Assembly: GCF_023639785.1 (NCBI RefSeq)
Contig: NZ_CP098325.1
Location: 930,001-994,000, forward strand
From: Leclercia adecarboxylata
GTDB taxonomy: Bacteria > Pseudomonadota > Gammaproteobacteria > Enterobacterales > Enterobacteriaceae
DNA: 64,000 bases
Reading direction: 5' to 3'
The notes under the pieces were generated by a model. It had not been told where the DNA came from. It made no database searches and worked only from the letters and a program-made list of their open reading frames with translations. The position numbers were made by a program, and so were the translations under genes. Within the stretch, counting starts at the first letter, position 1, and each line of letters starts with the position of its first letter. Below are positions 28,601 through 40,488 of this stretch, piece after piece.

Positions 28601-28625
28601 AACGGCAACCTACGTTGCCGTTTTT
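28601..28625 (+). terminator. Terminator after mak
   Basis: AACGGCAAC-CTAC-GTTGCCGTT stem followed by T's, six bases after the stop. Confidence 0.85.
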
Positions 28626-28673
28626 AGTGTTTGTTCCCTCTCCCCTGCGGGGAGAGGGGTACAGATCGCACCT

Positions 28674-31600
28674 TTAATCCACCGCAAACACCTTATCCAG
28701 CCTGCTGTAACCCAGCCCGTTAATCTTCTTCACCTTGATCTGCACCGGAATGCGCTCTTTCATCGCCTCAACGTGGCTGATCACGCCAATGGTTTTGCCG
28801 CTGGCATTCAGCGCATCCAGCGCATCCAGGGCAGTATCCAGGGTTTCGCTGTCCAGGGTGCCAAAGCCTTCATCAAGGAACAGCGAGTCAATCTGCGTTT
28901 TATGGCTCACCAGATCGGAGAGGGCCAGCGCCAGCGCCAGGCTCACGAGGAAACTTTCTCCGCCGGAGAGCGTGCGGGTGTCGCGCACCGCATCCGCCTG
29001 CCAGGTGTCCATCACTTCCAGCTCCAGCGCATCGCTGGCCTTGCGCTGTAGCAGATAGCGCCCATGCAGACGGGTCAGCTGCTGGTTGGCGAGCCACACC
29101 AGGTTATCCAGCGTTAAGCCCTGGGCAAACTTACGGAAGCGATCCCCCTCTCTGGAACCGATCAGCGAGTTCAGATAACCCCAGTCATCCGCCTGACGGG
29201 CCGCCTCGTCAATGTGCTGCATCAGCGCCTGCTGGTGCTGGCGATTGTCGCTGTCCTGCTTGAGCTGCTGGCGGATCTCCCCCTGGCGGGTCGTGTTTTC
29301 CCGCAGCTTCAGCGCCAGCTGCTGGAGCTGCGCGTGCAGAACCGGGGCTTCCGTTGTCAGGCCAGCCGGGCGTTGTTCCAGATGTTCGTTCAACCGTTGA
29401 CCCGCCTGCTGGTGCAGCGCCGTGGTCTGCTGGATCTGCGTCTCCAGGCTGTGTTTCAACTGCTCCAGACGCTGAACCGTCCCGGCATCCAGCAGGGCTG
29501 CAAGAAACGCCTCCCGATCGCTAAAGACGCTGGCGGCCAGCGCGGCGGCAAACTGGGTCTGGGATTGTTGCAGACGCTCGCTTTCCAGCGTTTGCTGCTG
29601 TTGCAGCGTGGCGAGCTGGCTTTGCAGGGAGATGCACTCGGTGTGGATCTCGCGCCAGTTATCAGGAATAGCGCTTTCTTCTTCGGCGGGATCCGTCTCC
29701 GGCAGGGTATCCAGCAGCGGGGCGAGGGCGGTTATGCGCTCCCGCAGGGCGCTATGCTGCGACTGCCGCTCCTGCCAGGCCAGCGACTCTTTTTCCCGTT
29801 CGGCAAGCCAGGCCGCTTCTGTCCCGTCCTCCGGCACCGCCAGCGACAGGGCATCAAGGGTTTGCGCCATCGCAGATCGCGTGGCCAGAAGCTGCTGCTG
29901 GTAGAGTTGTTCCTGCGCTTCCTCTTCGCTCAGCTGGCTTTGCAGCGTCAGACGCTGGCTAAGCTGATAGAGCTGCTGTTCGTACTGCTCCTGTTTAGCC
30001 AGCCAGGGGGCGATATCTTCCTGAATATTCAGGTTAACGTTCAGGGATTCACACACCGCCAGCCACTCTTTAGTGAGCGCTTGCTCTTCCTGAGAGAGGG
30101 TCTGCGCTTCGCTTGTTTCTCGCTGAAGCTGACCGTTGAGCGCATTTACCTGCCCAAGCACCAGCAGACCTTCCTCTTTGAGCGCGGCGACCTCTTTCTC
30201 CATCGCATCCCGGCGGCGCTGGTTTTCGGTGATCACTAAGGCCTGGTACCGGGCAATCGCCGGATGCTCGGGGGAGCCGCAGAGCGGGCAGGGTTTTCCG
30301 GCCTTCAGTTCGGCCCGGTAGCTCTCCAGCTTTTTGATCTTCTCTTCCTGCTCACACAGGGTTTTGAGATCGAGATAGTGCTGGTTTTTCTCTTTGTACT
30401 GCTGGCGGCGCAGCGTCAGGGTGTCGTTCAGTTTTGCCAGCTCGCCCTGCGCCTTTTGCACGCTTTCGCCATTCTGTCGCAACCGCTGCTGCAGGGGCTG
30501 ATAGCGGGCATGCAGGGTGGTCAGGCGCTGGCGTGCCGCACGGGAGTGCGTCTGCTGCGCCATCTCAGTGGCGGTCTGTTCCGCGCTGAGCGTCAGCGTG
30601 CTTTCCGGTAATCCGGCCAGCTTCTGGCGTAGCCCGGTGATACGCCGGGTCAGGGTCGCAATCTGGGTTTTATCGCGGTTGAGCTGGGTGAAGTGCGCCC
30701 GCCAGCCGGCAATCTCCTGGCTCCACTGGCGATAGCGGTCGTTTTCGGTGAGCCACTGGGTGAGCGCGGCCAGTTCGGTTTGCAACGCATCGCGCGCGCG
30801 CAGTGCCCCGTTGCGAATGCGCGAGCGCAGCGCCACGCTCGACTGTAAGCGAGTATTCACATCTCGCATCTGCTGTTCGGTTTGCGACAGAAGGGCAAGC
30901 TGCTCCTGCTGACGCTCCCACTGCGGACGCAGCTGGGCCGCGGGCTGAGCCAGATGCAGTTTTTCCAGCTCGGGGGTGGCGTCTGCCAGGGCTTGCTGCG
31001 CCTGCTGTTGGGCTGCCATCGTCTGCTGTTGCTCGCGCACAAGCTCGTCGTGGCGGGTAAGCCATTGATAATCTTTCTGTTGCGCCTGCTGCTGAGCCAG
31101 CAGCTGCGCTTCTTCGTCAGTAAGTACCTGCAAACCTTGCTGAAGCTGCTGCTGCTGTTCTTCACTGAGTAACACCACCCCGGCGGCCTGGGCCTGGCGC
31201 TTCTCCAGCTCGCTGCGCGCCGCTTTATGTTTTTCAAACACCATGGCGGAAATCTGGCCGTAAATTTCCGTGCCGGTCAGCTCTTCCAGCAGCTCGGCGC
31301 GCTCTTTCGGTTTGGCGTTCAGGAAGGCGGCGAACTGCCCCTGAGATAAGAGCATCGAGCGGGTAAAGCGGTCGTAGTCGAGCCCGGTCAGGGAGGCGAC
31401 CAGCTCCAGCTTGTCCTTTACTTTATCGGCGAGGATTTTGCCGTCCTGGCACTGGGCCAGCTCCACGCGCGGCACCTGCAGGTTGCCGTCCGGCTGGTTG
31501 CGCGCCCGGTTCTGGCTCCAGAAGGCACGATAGGCGATCCCTTTGACCTCAAATTCCACCTCGGCAAGGCATTCGGCGGTGTCGCGGGTCATCAGGTCGT

Positions 31601-31805
31601 TTTGCGACTGCGAGACCGTATTCAGGCGCGGCGTCTCGTGGTAGAGCGCCAGGCAGATGGCGTCCAGCAGGGTGGTTTTACCGGCGCCGGTCGGGCCGGT
31701 AATGGCAAACAGGCCGTTGCTGAGGAAAGGCTCGGCGGTGAAGTCGATTTTCCATTCGCCTTTCAGGGAGTTGAGGTTTTTCAGGCGCAGGCTGAGAATT
31801 TTCAT
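28674..31805 (-). CDS. sbcC: Exonuclease subunit SbcC (Rad50-like ATPase)
   Basis: A 1043-residue SMC-type ATPase. Walker [12 protein letters not shown] lies near residue 35; two long Gln/Leu-rich coiled coils flank the zinc hook CPLCGS near the middle; the C-terminal part holds the ABC signature [19 protein letters not shown] and Walker [14 protein letters not shown]. With SbcD it cuts hairpins and blocked double-strand ends, keeping long palindromes unstable. Its start overlaps sbcD's end by four bases (ATGA). Confidence 0.97.
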   Translation of the reverse strand: MKILSLRLKNLNSLKGEWKIDFTAEPFLSNGLFAITGPTGAGKTTLLDAICLALYHETPRLNTVSQSQNDLMTRDTAECLAEVEFEVKGIAYRAFWSQNRARNQPDGNLQVPRVELAQCQDGKILADKVKDKLELVASLTGLDYDRFTRSMLLSQGQFAAFLNAKPKERAELLEELTGTEIYGQISAMVFEKHKAARSELEKRQAQAAGVVLLSEEQQQQLQQGLQVLTDEEAQLLAQQQAQQKDYQWLTRHDELVREQQQTMAAQQQAQQALADATPELEKLHLAQPAAQLRPQWERQQEQLALLSQTEQQMRDVNTRLQSSVALRSRIRNGALRARDALQTELAALTQWLTENDRYRQWSQEIAGWRAHFTQLNRDKTQIATLTRRITGLRQKLAGLPESTLTLSAEQTATEMAQQTHSRAARQRLTTLHARYQPLQQRLRQNGESVQKAQGELAKLNDTLTLRRQQYKEKNQHYLDLKTLCEQEEKIKKLESYRAELKAGKPCPLCGSPEHPAIARYQALVITENQRRRDAMEKEVAALKEEGLLVLGQVNALNGQLQRETSEAQTLSQEEQALTKEWLAVCESLNVNLNIQEDIAPWLAKQEQYEQQLYQLSQRLTLQSQLSEEEAQEQLYQQQLLATRSAMAQTLDALSLAVPEDGTEAAWLAEREKESLAWQERQSQHSALRERITALAPLLDTLPETDPAEEESAIPDNWREIHTECISLQSQLATLQQQQTLESERLQQSQTQFAAALAASVFSDREAFLAALLDAGTVQRLEQLKHSLETQIQQTTALHQQAGQRLNEHLEQRPAGLTTEAPVLHAQLQQLALKLRENTTRQGEIRQQLKQDSDNRQHQQALMQHIDEAARQADDWGYLNSLIGSREGDRFRKFAQGLTLDNLVWLANQQLTRLHGRYLLQRKASDALELEVMDTWQADAVRDTRTLSGGESFLVSLALALALSDLVSHKTQIDSLFLDEGFGTLDSETLDTALDALDALNASGKTIGVISHVEAMKERIPVQIKVKKINGLGYSRLDKVFAVD

Positions 31806-33007
31806 GCGTCGTCCTCCTCACTGCTGAGGGCGTGGAGCGTGTGGCTGAACAGCTCGTTAAGCCGCGCACGCTGGGCGTCATCCAGGGTTTCCTGGGCGAG
31901 GCGGCGCTCAAAAACCTCCTCTACCCGCAGTTCGCTGAGGGTTTCGCGCAGGCTGCTGGCCAGGCTCCTCTCGCGCTGCTCGCGGCTGCGGCGCACCAGC
32001 AGCACTTCTACCGGCAGATCTTCCGTCAGGTGCTGGATCTTGCGCTGCATGTCGTGCAGGTACTCATCGGTAGTGAGTTCGATATCCAGCCAGACGGGGG
32101 GCGTTTGTTCCACGCCGCGCCACTGCTCAAGCTGGGCGGTAATGGCCGCCAGATCGCCCTTCAGCACCGCCAGCGGCTGGGTTATGGGCACCTCAATGGA
32201 TTCGACGGCGCTGAGATTGCCCTGGGCGAAACTCACCAGATGCACGCATTTGCTTTTACCGGTTTCATCAAAGCTGAGGGGGATAGGGGAGCCGCAGTAG
32301 CGAATATGTTCGCAGCCGCCGATCATCTGCGCCCGGTGGATGTGGCCCAGCGCAATATAGTCTGCCGCCGGGAAGTGCTGCGCGGGAAACGCATCCAGCG
32401 TACCGATATAGATGTCACGTACCGCGTCACTTTTACTGGCCCCGACGGTGGTGAGGTGGCCGGTAGCGATAATCGGCAGCACGCTGTCGCCGCGAAGCTG
32501 GCAGGCCTGGGTATATTGATCGTCATAGTAGTGGGTGATGGCTTTTAATAGCTGCTGCTGTTTCTCGAGCCCTGAGAGACCCGCCTGGCTTTGCACCACG
32601 TCGCGCGGACGTAAAAACGGGATCGGGCACAGCACCGCGCCGGGCGTGCCGTCGCGTCTGTTCAGTATTTGCGGTGCGTGTCCGGCGCTGGCCACCACGG
32701 TGGTATTGAGAAACGCCAGGATCTCGCGGGATTCATTCAGGGTAGCGACGGAATCATGGTTGCCCGCCACGATCACCAGATGGCAGCCGGTTTTTTGCAG
32801 GTTCACCACGAACCGGTTGTACAGCTCTCGCGCATAGCTTGGCGGCGATCCGGTATCGAAGATATCCCCGGCGACCAGGATGGCATCGACTTCATGTGAT
32901 TGCGCAATCTCAAGCAGCCAGTTGAGGAACGCTTCATGTTCGGCGGCGCGGCTTTTACTGTAAAAATTTTGTCCCAGATGCCAGTCCGAGGTGTGAAGTA
33001 TGCGCAT
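31802..33007 (-). CDS. sbcD: Exonuclease subunit SbcD (Mre11-like nuclease)
   Basis: A 401-residue metallophosphoesterase. Metal-binding motifs appear in order: [21 protein letters not shown] and the late GHIHRA. It is the nuclease half of SbcCD. First gene of the sbcDC operon, transcribed away from phoB. Confidence 0.97.
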   Translation of the reverse strand: MRILHTSDWHLGQNFYSKSRAAEHEAFLNWLLEIAQSHEVDAILVAGDIFDTGSPPSYARELYNRFVVNLQKTGCHLVIVAGNHDSVATLNESREILAFLNTTVVASAGHAPQILNRRDGTPGAVLCPIPFLRPRDVVQSQAGLSGLEKQQQLLKAITHYYDDQYTQACQLRGDSVLPIIATGHLTTVGASKSDAVRDIYIGTLDAFPAQHFPAADYIALGHIHRAQMIGGCEHIRYCGSPIPLSFDETGKSKCVHLVSFAQGNLSAVESIEVPITQPLAVLKGDLAAITAQLEQWRGVEQTPPVWLDIELTTDEYLHDMQRKIQHLTEDLPVEVLLVRRSREQRERSLASSLRETLSELRVEEVFERRLAQETLDDAQRARLNELFSHTLHALSSEEDDA

Positions 33008-33121
33008 AACAGATCCGTGGCAAAAAAAGGTTAGCGGGATTATAAACTTTCAGGGAGAGGAAGATAACCGCTACAATCGGGGCTGTCATAAAACAACGGC
33101 TTGCCGTTCTGAGCGGGCGCG

Positions 33122-33149
33122 CTTTTCATAAATCTGTCATAAATCTGAC
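33122..33149 (+). promoter_or_regulatory. Pho box upstream of phoB
   Basis: CTTTTCATAAATCTGTCAT (33122-33140) continues into AAATCTGAC, so three TCAT/TGTCA-type repeats are spaced about 11 bases, as at E. coli phoB. It implies autoactivation of phoBR by phosphorylated PhoB. Confidence 0.88.
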
Positions 33150-33201
33150 GCATAATGACGCCGTATTACAAACATGTAACCTCAATAAGACAGGGCTAAG
33201 T

Positions 33202-33891
33202 ATGGCGAGACGTATTCTGGTCGTAGAAGATGAAGCACCCATTCGCGAAATGGTCTGTTTCGTGCTCGAGCAAAATGGCTTTCAACCGATAGAGGCCGAA
33301 GATTACGACAGTGCGGTGAATCAGCTCAACGAACCCTGGCCCGATCTGATCCTGCTCGACTGGATGTTGCCTGGCGGCTCTGGTCTGCAATTCATCAAAC
33401 ATATCAAACGTGAAGCGTTAACCCGCGATATCCCGGTGATGATGTTAACCGCCCGTGGCGAAGAGGAAGATCGCGTTCGTGGCCTTGAAACCGGCGCGGA
33501 TGACTACATTACCAAACCCTTCTCTCCAAAAGAGCTGGTGGCACGTATTAAGGCCGTGATGCGCCGTATTTCACCGATGGCGGTGGAAGAGGTGATTGAG
33601 ATGCAGGGCCTGAGCCTGGATCCTACCTCGCACCGCGTCATGACCGGTGAAAATCCCCTCGATATGGGGCCTACGGAATTCAAACTGTTGCACTTCTTCA
33701 TGACTCACCCGGAGCGCGTCTACAGCCGCGAGCAGTTGCTCAACAATGTCTGGGGCACTAACGTTTATGTTGAAGACCGGACGGTGGATGTTCACATTCG
33801 TCGTTTGCGTAAGGCCCTCGAAACCAGCGGCCACGATCGCATGGTACAGACCGTCCGCGGCACGGGTTATCGTTTCTCAACCCGTTTCTGA
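33202..33891 (+). CDS. phoB: Phosphate regulon response regulator PhoB
   Basis: A 229-residue OmpR-type regulator. Receiver domain: acidic E9/D10, phospho-acceptor D53 ([11 protein letters not shown]), K105 ([10 protein letters not shown]). Winged helix in the second half: [22 protein letters not shown] and [13 protein letters not shown]. It binds Pho boxes such as those at phoA and its own promoter. phoR follows after 21 bases. Confidence 0.98.
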   Translation: MARRILVVEDEAPIREMVCFVLEQNGFQPIEAEDYDSAVNQLNEPWPDLILLDWMLPGGSGLQFIKHIKREALTRDIPVMMLTARGEEEDRVRGLETGADDYITKPFSPKELVARIKAVMRRISPMAVEEVIEMQGLSLDPTSHRVMTGENPLDMGPTEFKLLHFFMTHPERVYSREQLLNNVWGTNVYVEDRTVDVHIRRLRKALETSGHDRMVQTVRGTGYRFSTRF

Positions 33892-33912
33892 ACAATGACA
33901 GGAGTGTGACGC

Positions 33913-35208
33913 GTGCTGGAACGGCTGTCATGGAAAAGGCTCTGTTTTGAACTGATACTTTGCTGTATCCCGGCCCTGATCCTCGGGGCCTTAATCGGTT
34001 ATTTACCCTGGTTTTTACTGGCAGCCGTCACGGGACTGCTGATCTGGCATTTCTGGAATTTGCTCCGCCTGTCATGGTGGCTGTGGGTTGACAGAAGTAT
34101 GACGCCGCCGCCTGGCAGCGGAAGCTGGGAACCTCTCCTGTATGGTTTGCACCAGATGCAGATGCGTAATAAAAAACGCCGTCGTGAGCTGGGCAGCCTG
34201 ATCAAACGCTTTCGCAGCGGCGCGGAGTCGCTGCCGGATGCGGTGATACTCACCACAGAAGAGGGGACGATGTTCTGGTGCAACGGGCTGGCGCAACAGC
34301 TGCTGGGCCTGCGCTGGCCGGATGATAACGGACAGAACATCCTCAACCTCTTGCGTTATCCTGAATTCACGCAGTATCTGAAAAAACGCGATTTTACCCG
34401 CCCGCACAATCTGGTGCTCAACAACGGTCGCCATCTGGAGATCCGCGTGATGCCCTACAGCGACAAACAGTGGCTGATGGTGGCGCGCGATGTGACCCAG
34501 ATGCACCAGCTTGAAGGGGCGCGGCGCAACTTCTTCGCCAATGTCAGCCACGAGCTACGCACCCCGCTGACGGTGTTGCAGGGCTACCTGGAGATGATGC
34601 AGGAGCAGACCCTCGAAGGCGCGCCGCGGGAAAAAGCGCTGCAGACCATGCGCGAGCAGACGCAACGGATGGAGGGCCTGGTGAAGCAGCTGTTGACCCT
34701 CTCCCGCATTGAGGCGGCACCCACTCTGGCGCTGAATGAAACCATCGATGTGCCGATGATGCTGCGGATGTTAGAGCGTGAAGCCCAGACGTTAAGCCAG
34801 CAGCAGCACCAGCTCACCTTCGAGGTGGATAACACCCTGAAAGTGCGCGGCAGCACCGACGAGCTACGCAGCGCTATCTCGAACCTGGTCTATAACGCGG
34901 TGAATCATACCCCGCCGGGCACCCATATTACCGTGCGCTGGCAGCATGCGCCGACAGGGGCGGAGTTCAGCGTGGAGGACGATGGCCCGGGTATTGGCCC
35001 GGAGCATATTCCTCGCCTTACCGAGCGTTTTTATCGGGTGGATAAAGCGCGTTCCCGGCAGACGGGCGGCAGTGGTCTGGGGCTGGCTATCGTTAAGCAT
35101 GCCATCAATCACCACGACAGCCGTCTCGATATCGTCAGTACGCCGGGTAAACGTACGCGGTTCAGCTTCGTGATCCCGGAACGTTTAATTGCCAGTGACA
35201 GCGCCTGA
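33913..35208 (+). CDS. phoR: Phosphate regulon sensor kinase PhoR
   Basis: A 431-residue inner-membrane kinase starting at GTG with AGGAGTG upstream, same length as E. coli PhoR. Two adjacent membrane segments (10-60), a cytoplasmic PAS domain (about 95-200), HisKA with H213 in [12 protein letters not shown], then HATPase with N box [20 protein letters not shown] and [10 protein letters not shown]. It phosphorylates or dephosphorylates PhoB according to the state of PstSCAB-PhoU, which is not in this window. Confidence 0.97.
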   Translation: MLERLSWKRLCFELILCCIPALILGALIGYLPWFLLAAVTGLLIWHFWNLLRLSWWLWVDRSMTPPPGSGSWEPLLYGLHQMQMRNKKRRRELGSLIKRFRSGAESLPDAVILTTEEGTMFWCNGLAQQLLGLRWPDDNGQNILNLLRYPEFTQYLKKRDFTRPHNLVLNNGRHLEIRVMPYSDKQWLMVARDVTQMHQLEGARRNFFANVSHELRTPLTVLQGYLEMMQEQTLEGAPREKALQTMREQTQRMEGLVKQLLTLSRIEAAPTLALNETIDVPMMLRMLEREAQTLSQQQHQLTFEVDNTLKVRGSTDELRSAISNLVYNAVNHTPPGTHITVRWQHAPTGAEFSVEDDGPGIGPEHIPRLTERFYRVDKARSRQTGGSGLGLAIVKHAINHHDSRLDIVSTPGKRTRFSFVIPERLIASDSA

Positions 35209-35617
35209 CGGCGTCACTGTAATCAGATATTGCCACAGGCCAGCGTATGCTGGCCTGTTTGCTTTGCACGCCAGCGAAGCGCGAATAAATTTTATACGCC
35301 TGTTGCTTTTTTGTTCGCATGATTAGCCATGAGTTTTTCTTATAAATGGTTTATTGTTCCACTCTCATATCGCAGGTTGGCATATTGTTCTGGTTTTGAG
35401 ATCCCATATTGCCTTTAAACGTTATAAGCGTTTAAATTGCCCCCCTGATATCGTCGGACAGACTGTATTTGCGTGGTAAATCGAAAAACTATTCTTCTCC
35501 ACGCCGGTTGGGAAGCATTTCCCGCTGAGGTTGCACATTTTTTCCGCTGTTTTGTTCCGCAACGGATAGCGAAAAATTCAACGTTTTCAACACCACATCC
35601 ACAGGCAGTAAGGTTTT
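35209..35617. promoter_or_regulatory. phoR-brnQ intergenic region with terminator and palindrome
   Basis: About 410 bases. A terminator (ACAGGCCAGC-GTAT-GCTGGCCTGTTTG) lies at 35235-35261. The rest is AT-richer and should hold the brnQ promoter; brnQ is Lrp-responsive in E. coli. A clean inverted repeat TTTAAACG-N7-CGTTTAAA is at 35414-35436. No gene is supported here. Confidence 0.55.
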
Positions 35618-36937
35618 ATGACCCATCAATTGAAATCGCGTGACATCATCGCGCTGGGCTTTATGACATTCGCGCTGTTCGTTGGCGCTGGCAACATCAT
35701 CTTTCCTCCCATGGTTGGCTTGCAGGCGGGTGAACACGTCTGGACGGCGGCTATTGGCTTCTTAATTACCGCCGTAGGTCTGCCGGTACTCACCGTCGTT
35801 GCGCTGGCGAAAGTCGGCGGCGGCGTTGATAGCCTGAGCACCCCTATCGGCAAAGTGGCGGGCATTCTGCTGGCAACCGTCTGCTATCTGGCGGTGGGCC
35901 CGCTGTTTGCGACGCCGCGTACCGCGACTGTCTCCTTTGAAGTGGGTATCGCGCCATTGACCGGTGACGGCGCTATGCCGCTGTTCATCTACAGCCTGAT
36001 CTACTTTGCTCTGGTGATTCTGGTCTCCCTCTACCCGGGCAAGCTGCTGGATACCGTGGGTAACTTCCTGGCACCGATGAAGATCCTGGCCCTGATTGTA
36101 CTGGCCGTGGCTGCCGTTATCTGGCCTGCCGGCCCGATCAGCGAAGCGATGGATGCCTACAAAAATGCCGCGTTCTCTAACGGCTTTGTGAACGGCTATC
36201 TGACCATGGATACGCTGGGCGCGATGGTGTTCGGTATCGTCATTGTTAACGCCGCCCGTTCCCGCGGCGTGACCGAAGCGCGTCTGCTGACCCGCTACAC
36301 CATCTGGGCTGGTCTGATTGCAGGCGTAGGCCTGACGCTGCTCTACCTGGCACTGTTCCGTCTGGGTTCTGACAGCGCGGCACTGGTAGACCAGAGCGCG
36401 AACGGCGCGGCTATCCTGCACGCCTATGTTCAGAATACCTTTGGCGGTGCGGGCAGCTTCCTGCTGGCGATCCTCATCTTCCTCGCCTGTCTGGTGACGG
36501 CGGTGGGCCTGACCTGCGCCTGCGCTGAGTTCTTTGCCCAGTATCTGCCGCTCTCTTACCGTGCGCTGGTGTTCATTCTGGGTATCTTCTCCATGGCGGT
36601 ATCCAACCTCGGTCTGAGCCATCTGATCCAGGTTTCCATTCCGGTGCTGACGGCCATCTATCCGCCGTGTATCGTGCTGGTGGTGCTGAGCTTCACTCGC
36701 GGCTGGTGGCATAATTCTTCGCGAATTATTGCTCCGGCTATGTTTATCAGCCTGCTTTTTGGTATCCTTGACGGCATTAAAGCATCGGCTATCAGCGCCA
36801 TTCTGCCTGCCTGGACACAGCGTCTGCCGCTGTCCGAACAGGGTCTGGCGTGGTTGATGCCTACCGTTGTGGCACTGGTACTGGCAATTATCTGGGATCG
36901 TGCTGCGGGGCGTCAGGTTACATCGAACGCGCACTAA
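35618..36937 (+). CDS. brnQ: Branched-chain amino acid:cation symporter BrnQ (LIV-II)
   Basis: A 439-residue protein with about 12 membrane segments, same length as E. coli BrnQ. Family motifs [15 protein letters not shown] and [11 protein letters not shown] are clear. It imports leucine, isoleucine and valine with sodium or protons. Followed by a strong terminator and then proY. Confidence 0.96.
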   Translation: MTHQLKSRDIIALGFMTFALFVGAGNIIFPPMVGLQAGEHVWTAAIGFLITAVGLPVLTVVALAKVGGGVDSLSTPIGKVAGILLATVCYLAVGPLFATPRTATVSFEVGIAPLTGDGAMPLFIYSLIYFALVILVSLYPGKLLDTVGNFLAPMKILALIVLAVAAVIWPAGPISEAMDAYKNAAFSNGFVNGYLTMDTLGAMVFGIVIVNAARSRGVTEARLLTRYTIWAGLIAGVGLTLLYLALFRLGSDSAALVDQSANGAAILHAYVQNTFGGAGSFLLAILIFLACLVTAVGLTCACAEFFAQYLPLSYRALVFILGIFSMAVSNLGLSHLIQVSIPVLTAIYPPCIVLVVLSFTRGWWHNSSRIIAPAMFISLLFGILDGIKASAISAILPAWTQRLPLSEQGLAWLMPTVVALVLAIIWDRAAGRQVTSNAH

Positions 36938-36955
36938 TCAACGGCTGAATGTTTA

Positions 36956-36992
36956 ACCACGGGGCGTAATGCCCCGTGGTTTTTTGTTTTTT
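36956..36992 (+). terminator. Terminator after brnQ
   Basis: ACCACGGGGC-GTAAT-GCCCCGTGGT stem followed by long T runs. Confidence 0.9.
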
Positions 36993-37017
36993 TTAGTCTG
37001 AAATGGCATGACAACAA

Positions 37018-38391
37018 ATGGAAAGCACTAACAAACTCAAGCGTGGATTAAGCGCCCGCCACATCCGCTTTATGGCGCTGGGTTCTGCAATCGGTACTGG
37101 TCTTTTTTATGGCTCGGCAGATGCCATCAAAATGGCCGGTCCCAGCGTTCTGCTGGCGTATCTTATCGGCGGTGTTGCCGCCTACATCATCATGCGTGCG
37201 CTGGGGGAGATGTCCGTACATAACCCGTCAGCCAGCTCCTTCTCCCGCTACGCGCAGGAAAACTTAGGCCCGCTTGCTGGCTATATCACCGGCTGGACCT
37301 ACTGCTTCGAAATCCTGATTGTGGCCATTGCCGACGTAACCGCGTTCGGCATTTATATGGGCGTCTGGTTCCCGACGGTGCCGCACTGGATCTGGGTCCT
37401 CAGCGTGGTGCTGATCATCTGCGCCATCAACCTGATGAGCGTGAAGGTGTTTGGCGAGCTGGAGTTCTGGTTCTCCTTCTTCAAAGTCGCCACCATTATC
37501 ATCATGATTGCCGCCGGTATCGGCATCATTATCTGGGGTATCGGCAACGGCGGAAAGCCGACCGGGATCCACAACCTGTGGAGCAACGGCGGTTTCTTCA
37601 GTAACGGCTGGATCGGCATGGTGATGTCGCTGCAGATGGTGATGTTTGCCTATGGCGGGATCGAAATCATCGGTATTACCGCGGGCGAAGCGAAAGATCC
37701 TGAGAAGTCCATCCCGCGCGCCATCAACTCGGTGCCGATGCGTATTCTGGTCTTCTATGTGGGCACGCTGTTTGTGATCATGTCCATCTACCCGTGGAAC
37801 CAGGTGGGCACCAACGGCAGCCCGTTCGTGCTGACGTTCCAGCATCTTGGGATCACCTTTGCCGCCAGCATTCTTAATTTCGTGGTGCTGACCGCCTCGC
37901 TCTCCGCCATCAATGCCGACGTATTCGGTGTGGGGCGTATGCTGCACGGCATGGCTGAGCAGGGCAGTGCGCCGAAGGCGTTCGCCAAAACCTCCAGCCG
38001 CGGTACGCCGTGGGTGACGGTATTAGTGATGACCGTGGCGCTGCTGCTGTCGGTCTACCTCAACTACATCATGCCGGAGAACGTCTTCCTGGTGATCGCC
38101 TCGCTGGCGACTTTTGCCACCGTCTGGGTGTGGATCATGATTTTGATGTCGCAGATCGGCTTCCGCCGTCGTCTGTCGCCGGAAGAGGTAAAAGCGCTGA
38201 AGTTTAAAGTGCCGGGCGGCGTGGCAACTACCGCTGCCGGCCTGCTCTTCCTGGTCTTTATTATCGGCCTGATTGGTTATCATCCGGAAACCCGCATCTC
38301 CCTGTATGTCGGCTTTGCCTGGATTGCCCTGCTGCTGGTGGGATGGATGTTTAAACGCCGCCGCGAGCGTCAGTTAGCAGAAGCCCGGTAA
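37018..38391 (+). CDS. proY: Proline-specific permease ProY (APC family)
   Basis: A 457-residue amino-acid permease with 12 membrane segments, almost identical to E. coli ProY ([39 protein letters not shown]). It is usually cryptic for proline uptake; in some species histidine is carried. The ribosome site before ATG 37018 is weak. Followed by a terminator and malZ. Confidence 0.94.
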   Translation: MESTNKLKRGLSARHIRFMALGSAIGTGLFYGSADAIKMAGPSVLLAYLIGGVAAYIIMRALGEMSVHNPSASSFSRYAQENLGPLAGYITGWTYCFEILIVAIADVTAFGIYMGVWFPTVPHWIWVLSVVLIICAINLMSVKVFGELEFWFSFFKVATIIIMIAAGIGIIIWGIGNGGKPTGIHNLWSNGGFFSNGWIGMVMSLQMVMFAYGGIEIIGITAGEAKDPEKSIPRAINSVPMRILVFYVGTLFVIMSIYPWNQVGTNGSPFVLTFQHLGITFAASILNFVVLTASLSAINADVFGVGRMLHGMAEQGSAPKAFAKTSSRGTPWVTVLVMTVALLLSVYLNYIMPENVFLVIASLATFATVWVWIMILMSQIGFRRRLSPEEVKALKFKVPGGVATTAAGLLFLVFIIGLIGYHPETRISLYVGFAWIALLLVGWMFKRRRERQLAEAR

Positions 38392-38395
38392 CAAC

Positions 38396-38422
38396 AATGC
38401 CCGGTAAAAGCCGGGCATTTTT
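38396..38422 (+). terminator. Terminator after proY
   Basis: AATGCCCGG-TAAAAG-CCGGGCATTTTT stem and T run directly after the stop codon. Confidence 0.9.
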
Positions 38423-38444
38423 CTCCTCCCCCTTTCTCCTCCCC
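38422..38444 (+). promoter_or_regulatory. Two putative MalT boxes upstream of malZ
   Basis: TCTCCTCCCC occurs at 38422-38431 and again at 38435-38444, 13 bases apart. Read on the other strand each is GGGGAGGAGA, nine of ten bases of the MalT box GGGGAKGAGG. malZ is a member of the MalT regulon in E. coli. The first box abuts the proY terminator. Confidence 0.55.
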
Positions 38445-38522
38445 TAATAATCCTCTGCGTGAGGAGTGAACATCAACTACCCTGTGGCAAGGTGACCTCA
38501 TTTCTGGGAAAGGGGATAAGAG

Positions 38523-40340
38523 ATGTTGAATGCATGGCACCTGCCGGTTGCCCCATTTGTTAAACAAAACAACGACAAACTTGTCATTACGCTGTGGCTG
38601 ACAGGGGAAAACCTGCCTGAGCGGGTGACGCTACGCGCTGAGATCGATAACGAAGAGACGTCGCTGAAAATGCATAAGCAGCGCAGCCAGCCGCAACCCG
38701 GTGTGACGGCCTGGCGGGCGACCATCGACGTGGAAAAAGGGCAGCCGCGGCGCCGCTACAGCTTCAAGATGCTCTGGCATAACCGCCAGCTGTGGTTCAC
38801 CCCGCAGGGTTTCAGCCGTTTTCCTCCCGCACGGCTGGAGCAGTTCGCCGTCGATTACCCGGATGCCGGGCCGCAGTGGGTCGTTGACCAGGTCTTCTAT
38901 CAGATCTTCCCGGACCGCTTTGCCCGCAGCCAGCGGCGCAACCCGGAACTGGATCAAACCTATCATCACCATGCCGCCGGCCATGAGACCCTCTTCCGGG
39001 AGTGGGATGAGCCGGTCACCGCCCAGGCGGGGGGCTCGACGTTTTACGGTGGCGATCTTGATGGCATCAGTGAGAAGCTGCCGTACCTGAAAAAACTGGG
39101 CGTCACGGCGCTCTATCTCAACCCGGTGTTTGTCGCGCCCAGCGTGCATAAATACGACACCGAAGATTATCGCCATGTGGATGAGCGGTTTGGCGGCGAT
39201 GTGGCGCTGTTACGCCTGCGGGAGAATACCCACCGGGAGGGGATGCGCCTGATTCTGGACGGCGTGTTCAACCACAGTGGCGATTCCCACGCCTGGTTCG
39301 ATCGCCACAACCGGGGGACGGGCGGCGCCTGCCATAACCCGGACTCGCCCCAGCGGGACTGGTACAGCTTTGACGACGAGGGCCGCGCCCTTGACTGGCT
39401 GGGCTATGCCAGCCTGCCGAAGCTGGATTACCAGTCGTCAGGCGTGGTAGAGGAGATCTACGGCGGTGAGGACAGTATTGTTCGTCACTGGCTGAAAGCG
39501 CCCTGGAGCATGGACGGCTGGCGGCTGGACGTGGTGCATATGCTCGGCGAAGGGGGCGGGGCACGGCATAATCTGCAGCACGTCACCGGGATCACCCGTT
39601 CAGCGAAGGAGGCCAATCCGGAGGCTTTCGTCTTTGGCGAACACTTTGGTGACGCCCGCCAGTGGCTGCAGGCTGATGCAGAAGATTCGGCGATGAACTA
39701 TCGCGGCTTCACCTTCCCGCTGTGGGGCTTCCTCGCCAATACCGATATCTCCTACGATCCGCAGCAGATTGACGCTGAAACCTGCATGAAATGGATGGAT
39801 AACTACCGCGCCAGCCTTTCCCATCAGCAGCAGTTACGCATGTTTAACCAGCTCGACAGTCACGACACCGCCCGCTTTAAGTCTCTGCTCGGCAAGGATG
39901 TCGCCCGTCTGCCGCTGGCGATCGCCTGGCTGTTTACCTGGCCTGGTGTGCCCTGCATTTACTACGGGGATGAGGTGGGGCTCGACGGCAATAACGATCC
40001 GTTCTGCCGGAAGACCTTCCCGTGGGAGGATGAAAAACAGGACAAAACCCTGCTGGCGCTCTACCAGCGGTTAATCAGGCTGCGCAAGCAGAACCTGGCC
40101 CTGCGCTACGGCGGCTGTCAGGTGGTGTACGCCCATGACAACGTGGTGGTGTTTATGCGCGTCTACAATCAGCAGCGGGTGCTGGTGGCTATTAACCGGG
40201 GCGATGCCTGTGAAGTGGTGCTGGACGATTCGCCGCTGCTCAACGTGAAGCAGTGGCAACTGAAAGAGGGGAAAGGCGTGGCGCAGGACGGCGTGCTGTC
40301 GCTGCCGGCGATCTCGGCTTCCGTCTGGTTCGGCAATTAA
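38523..40340 (+). CDS. malZ: Maltodextrin glucosidase MalZ (GH13)
   Basis: A 605-residue cytoplasmic glycosidase that releases glucose from the reducing end of maltodextrins. N-terminal carbohydrate-binding domain (1-120), then a (beta/alpha)8 barrel with GH13 regions [20 protein letters not shown] (nucleophile Asp), FVFGEHFGD (acid Glu) and [10 protein letters not shown]. Matches E. coli MalZ throughout. Confidence 0.97.
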   Translation: MLNAWHLPVAPFVKQNNDKLVITLWLTGENLPERVTLRAEIDNEETSLKMHKQRSQPQPGVTAWRATIDVEKGQPRRRYSFKMLWHNRQLWFTPQGFSRFPPARLEQFAVDYPDAGPQWVVDQVFYQIFPDRFARSQRRNPELDQTYHHHAAGHETLFREWDEPVTAQAGGSTFYGGDLDGISEKLPYLKKLGVTALYLNPVFVAPSVHKYDTEDYRHVDERFGGDVALLRLRENTHREGMRLILDGVFNHSGDSHAWFDRHNRGTGGACHNPDSPQRDWYSFDDEGRALDWLGYASLPKLDYQSSGVVEEIYGGEDSIVRHWLKAPWSMDGWRLDVVHMLGEGGGARHNLQHVTGITRSAKEANPEAFVFGEHFGDARQWLQADAEDSAMNYRGFTFPLWGFLANTDISYDPQQIDAETCMKWMDNYRASLSHQQQLRMFNQLDSHDTARFKSLLGKDVARLPLAIAWLFTWPGVPCIYYGDEVGLDGNNDPFCRKTFPWEDEKQDKTLLALYQRLIRLRKQNLALRYGGCQVVYAHDNVVVFMRVYNQQRVLVAINRGDACEVVLDDSPLLNVKQWQLKEGKGVAQDGVLSLPAISASVWFGN

Positions 40341-40351
40341 TCGTGCTGTAC

Positions 40352-40382
40352 GGCAGGCGCTGAACGCCTGCCGCCTGTTTTC
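40352..40382 (+). terminator. Terminator after malZ
   Basis: GGCAGGCG-CTGAA-CGCCTGCC stem followed by GCCTGTTTTCC; the T tract is weak. Confidence 0.6.
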
Positions 40383-40488
40383 CGACAAAAAGAATTTCTG
40401 AAAAGCGACGCGTTTTACTGTCAGAGATAGCGGAAATGCAACATTTTGTGTCAATCTGCTTAACCTGTATACGGTGGAAGGTGGAAAC

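Noticed and set aside
28630..28665. CCCTCTCCCCTGCGGGGAGAGGG-like palindrome after mak
   Set aside because: A common extragenic boxed palindrome or secondary terminator of enterobacteria; nothing unusual is seen.
29214..30239. 341-codon plus-strand frame inside sbcC
   Set aside because: Leu/Gln/Arg-rich mirror of the coiled-coil repeats of SbcC; no start signal or homology.
35762..36934. 390-codon minus-strand frame inside brnQ
   Set aside because: Very Gln/His/Arg-rich reading of a membrane-protein gene in antisense; no known family.
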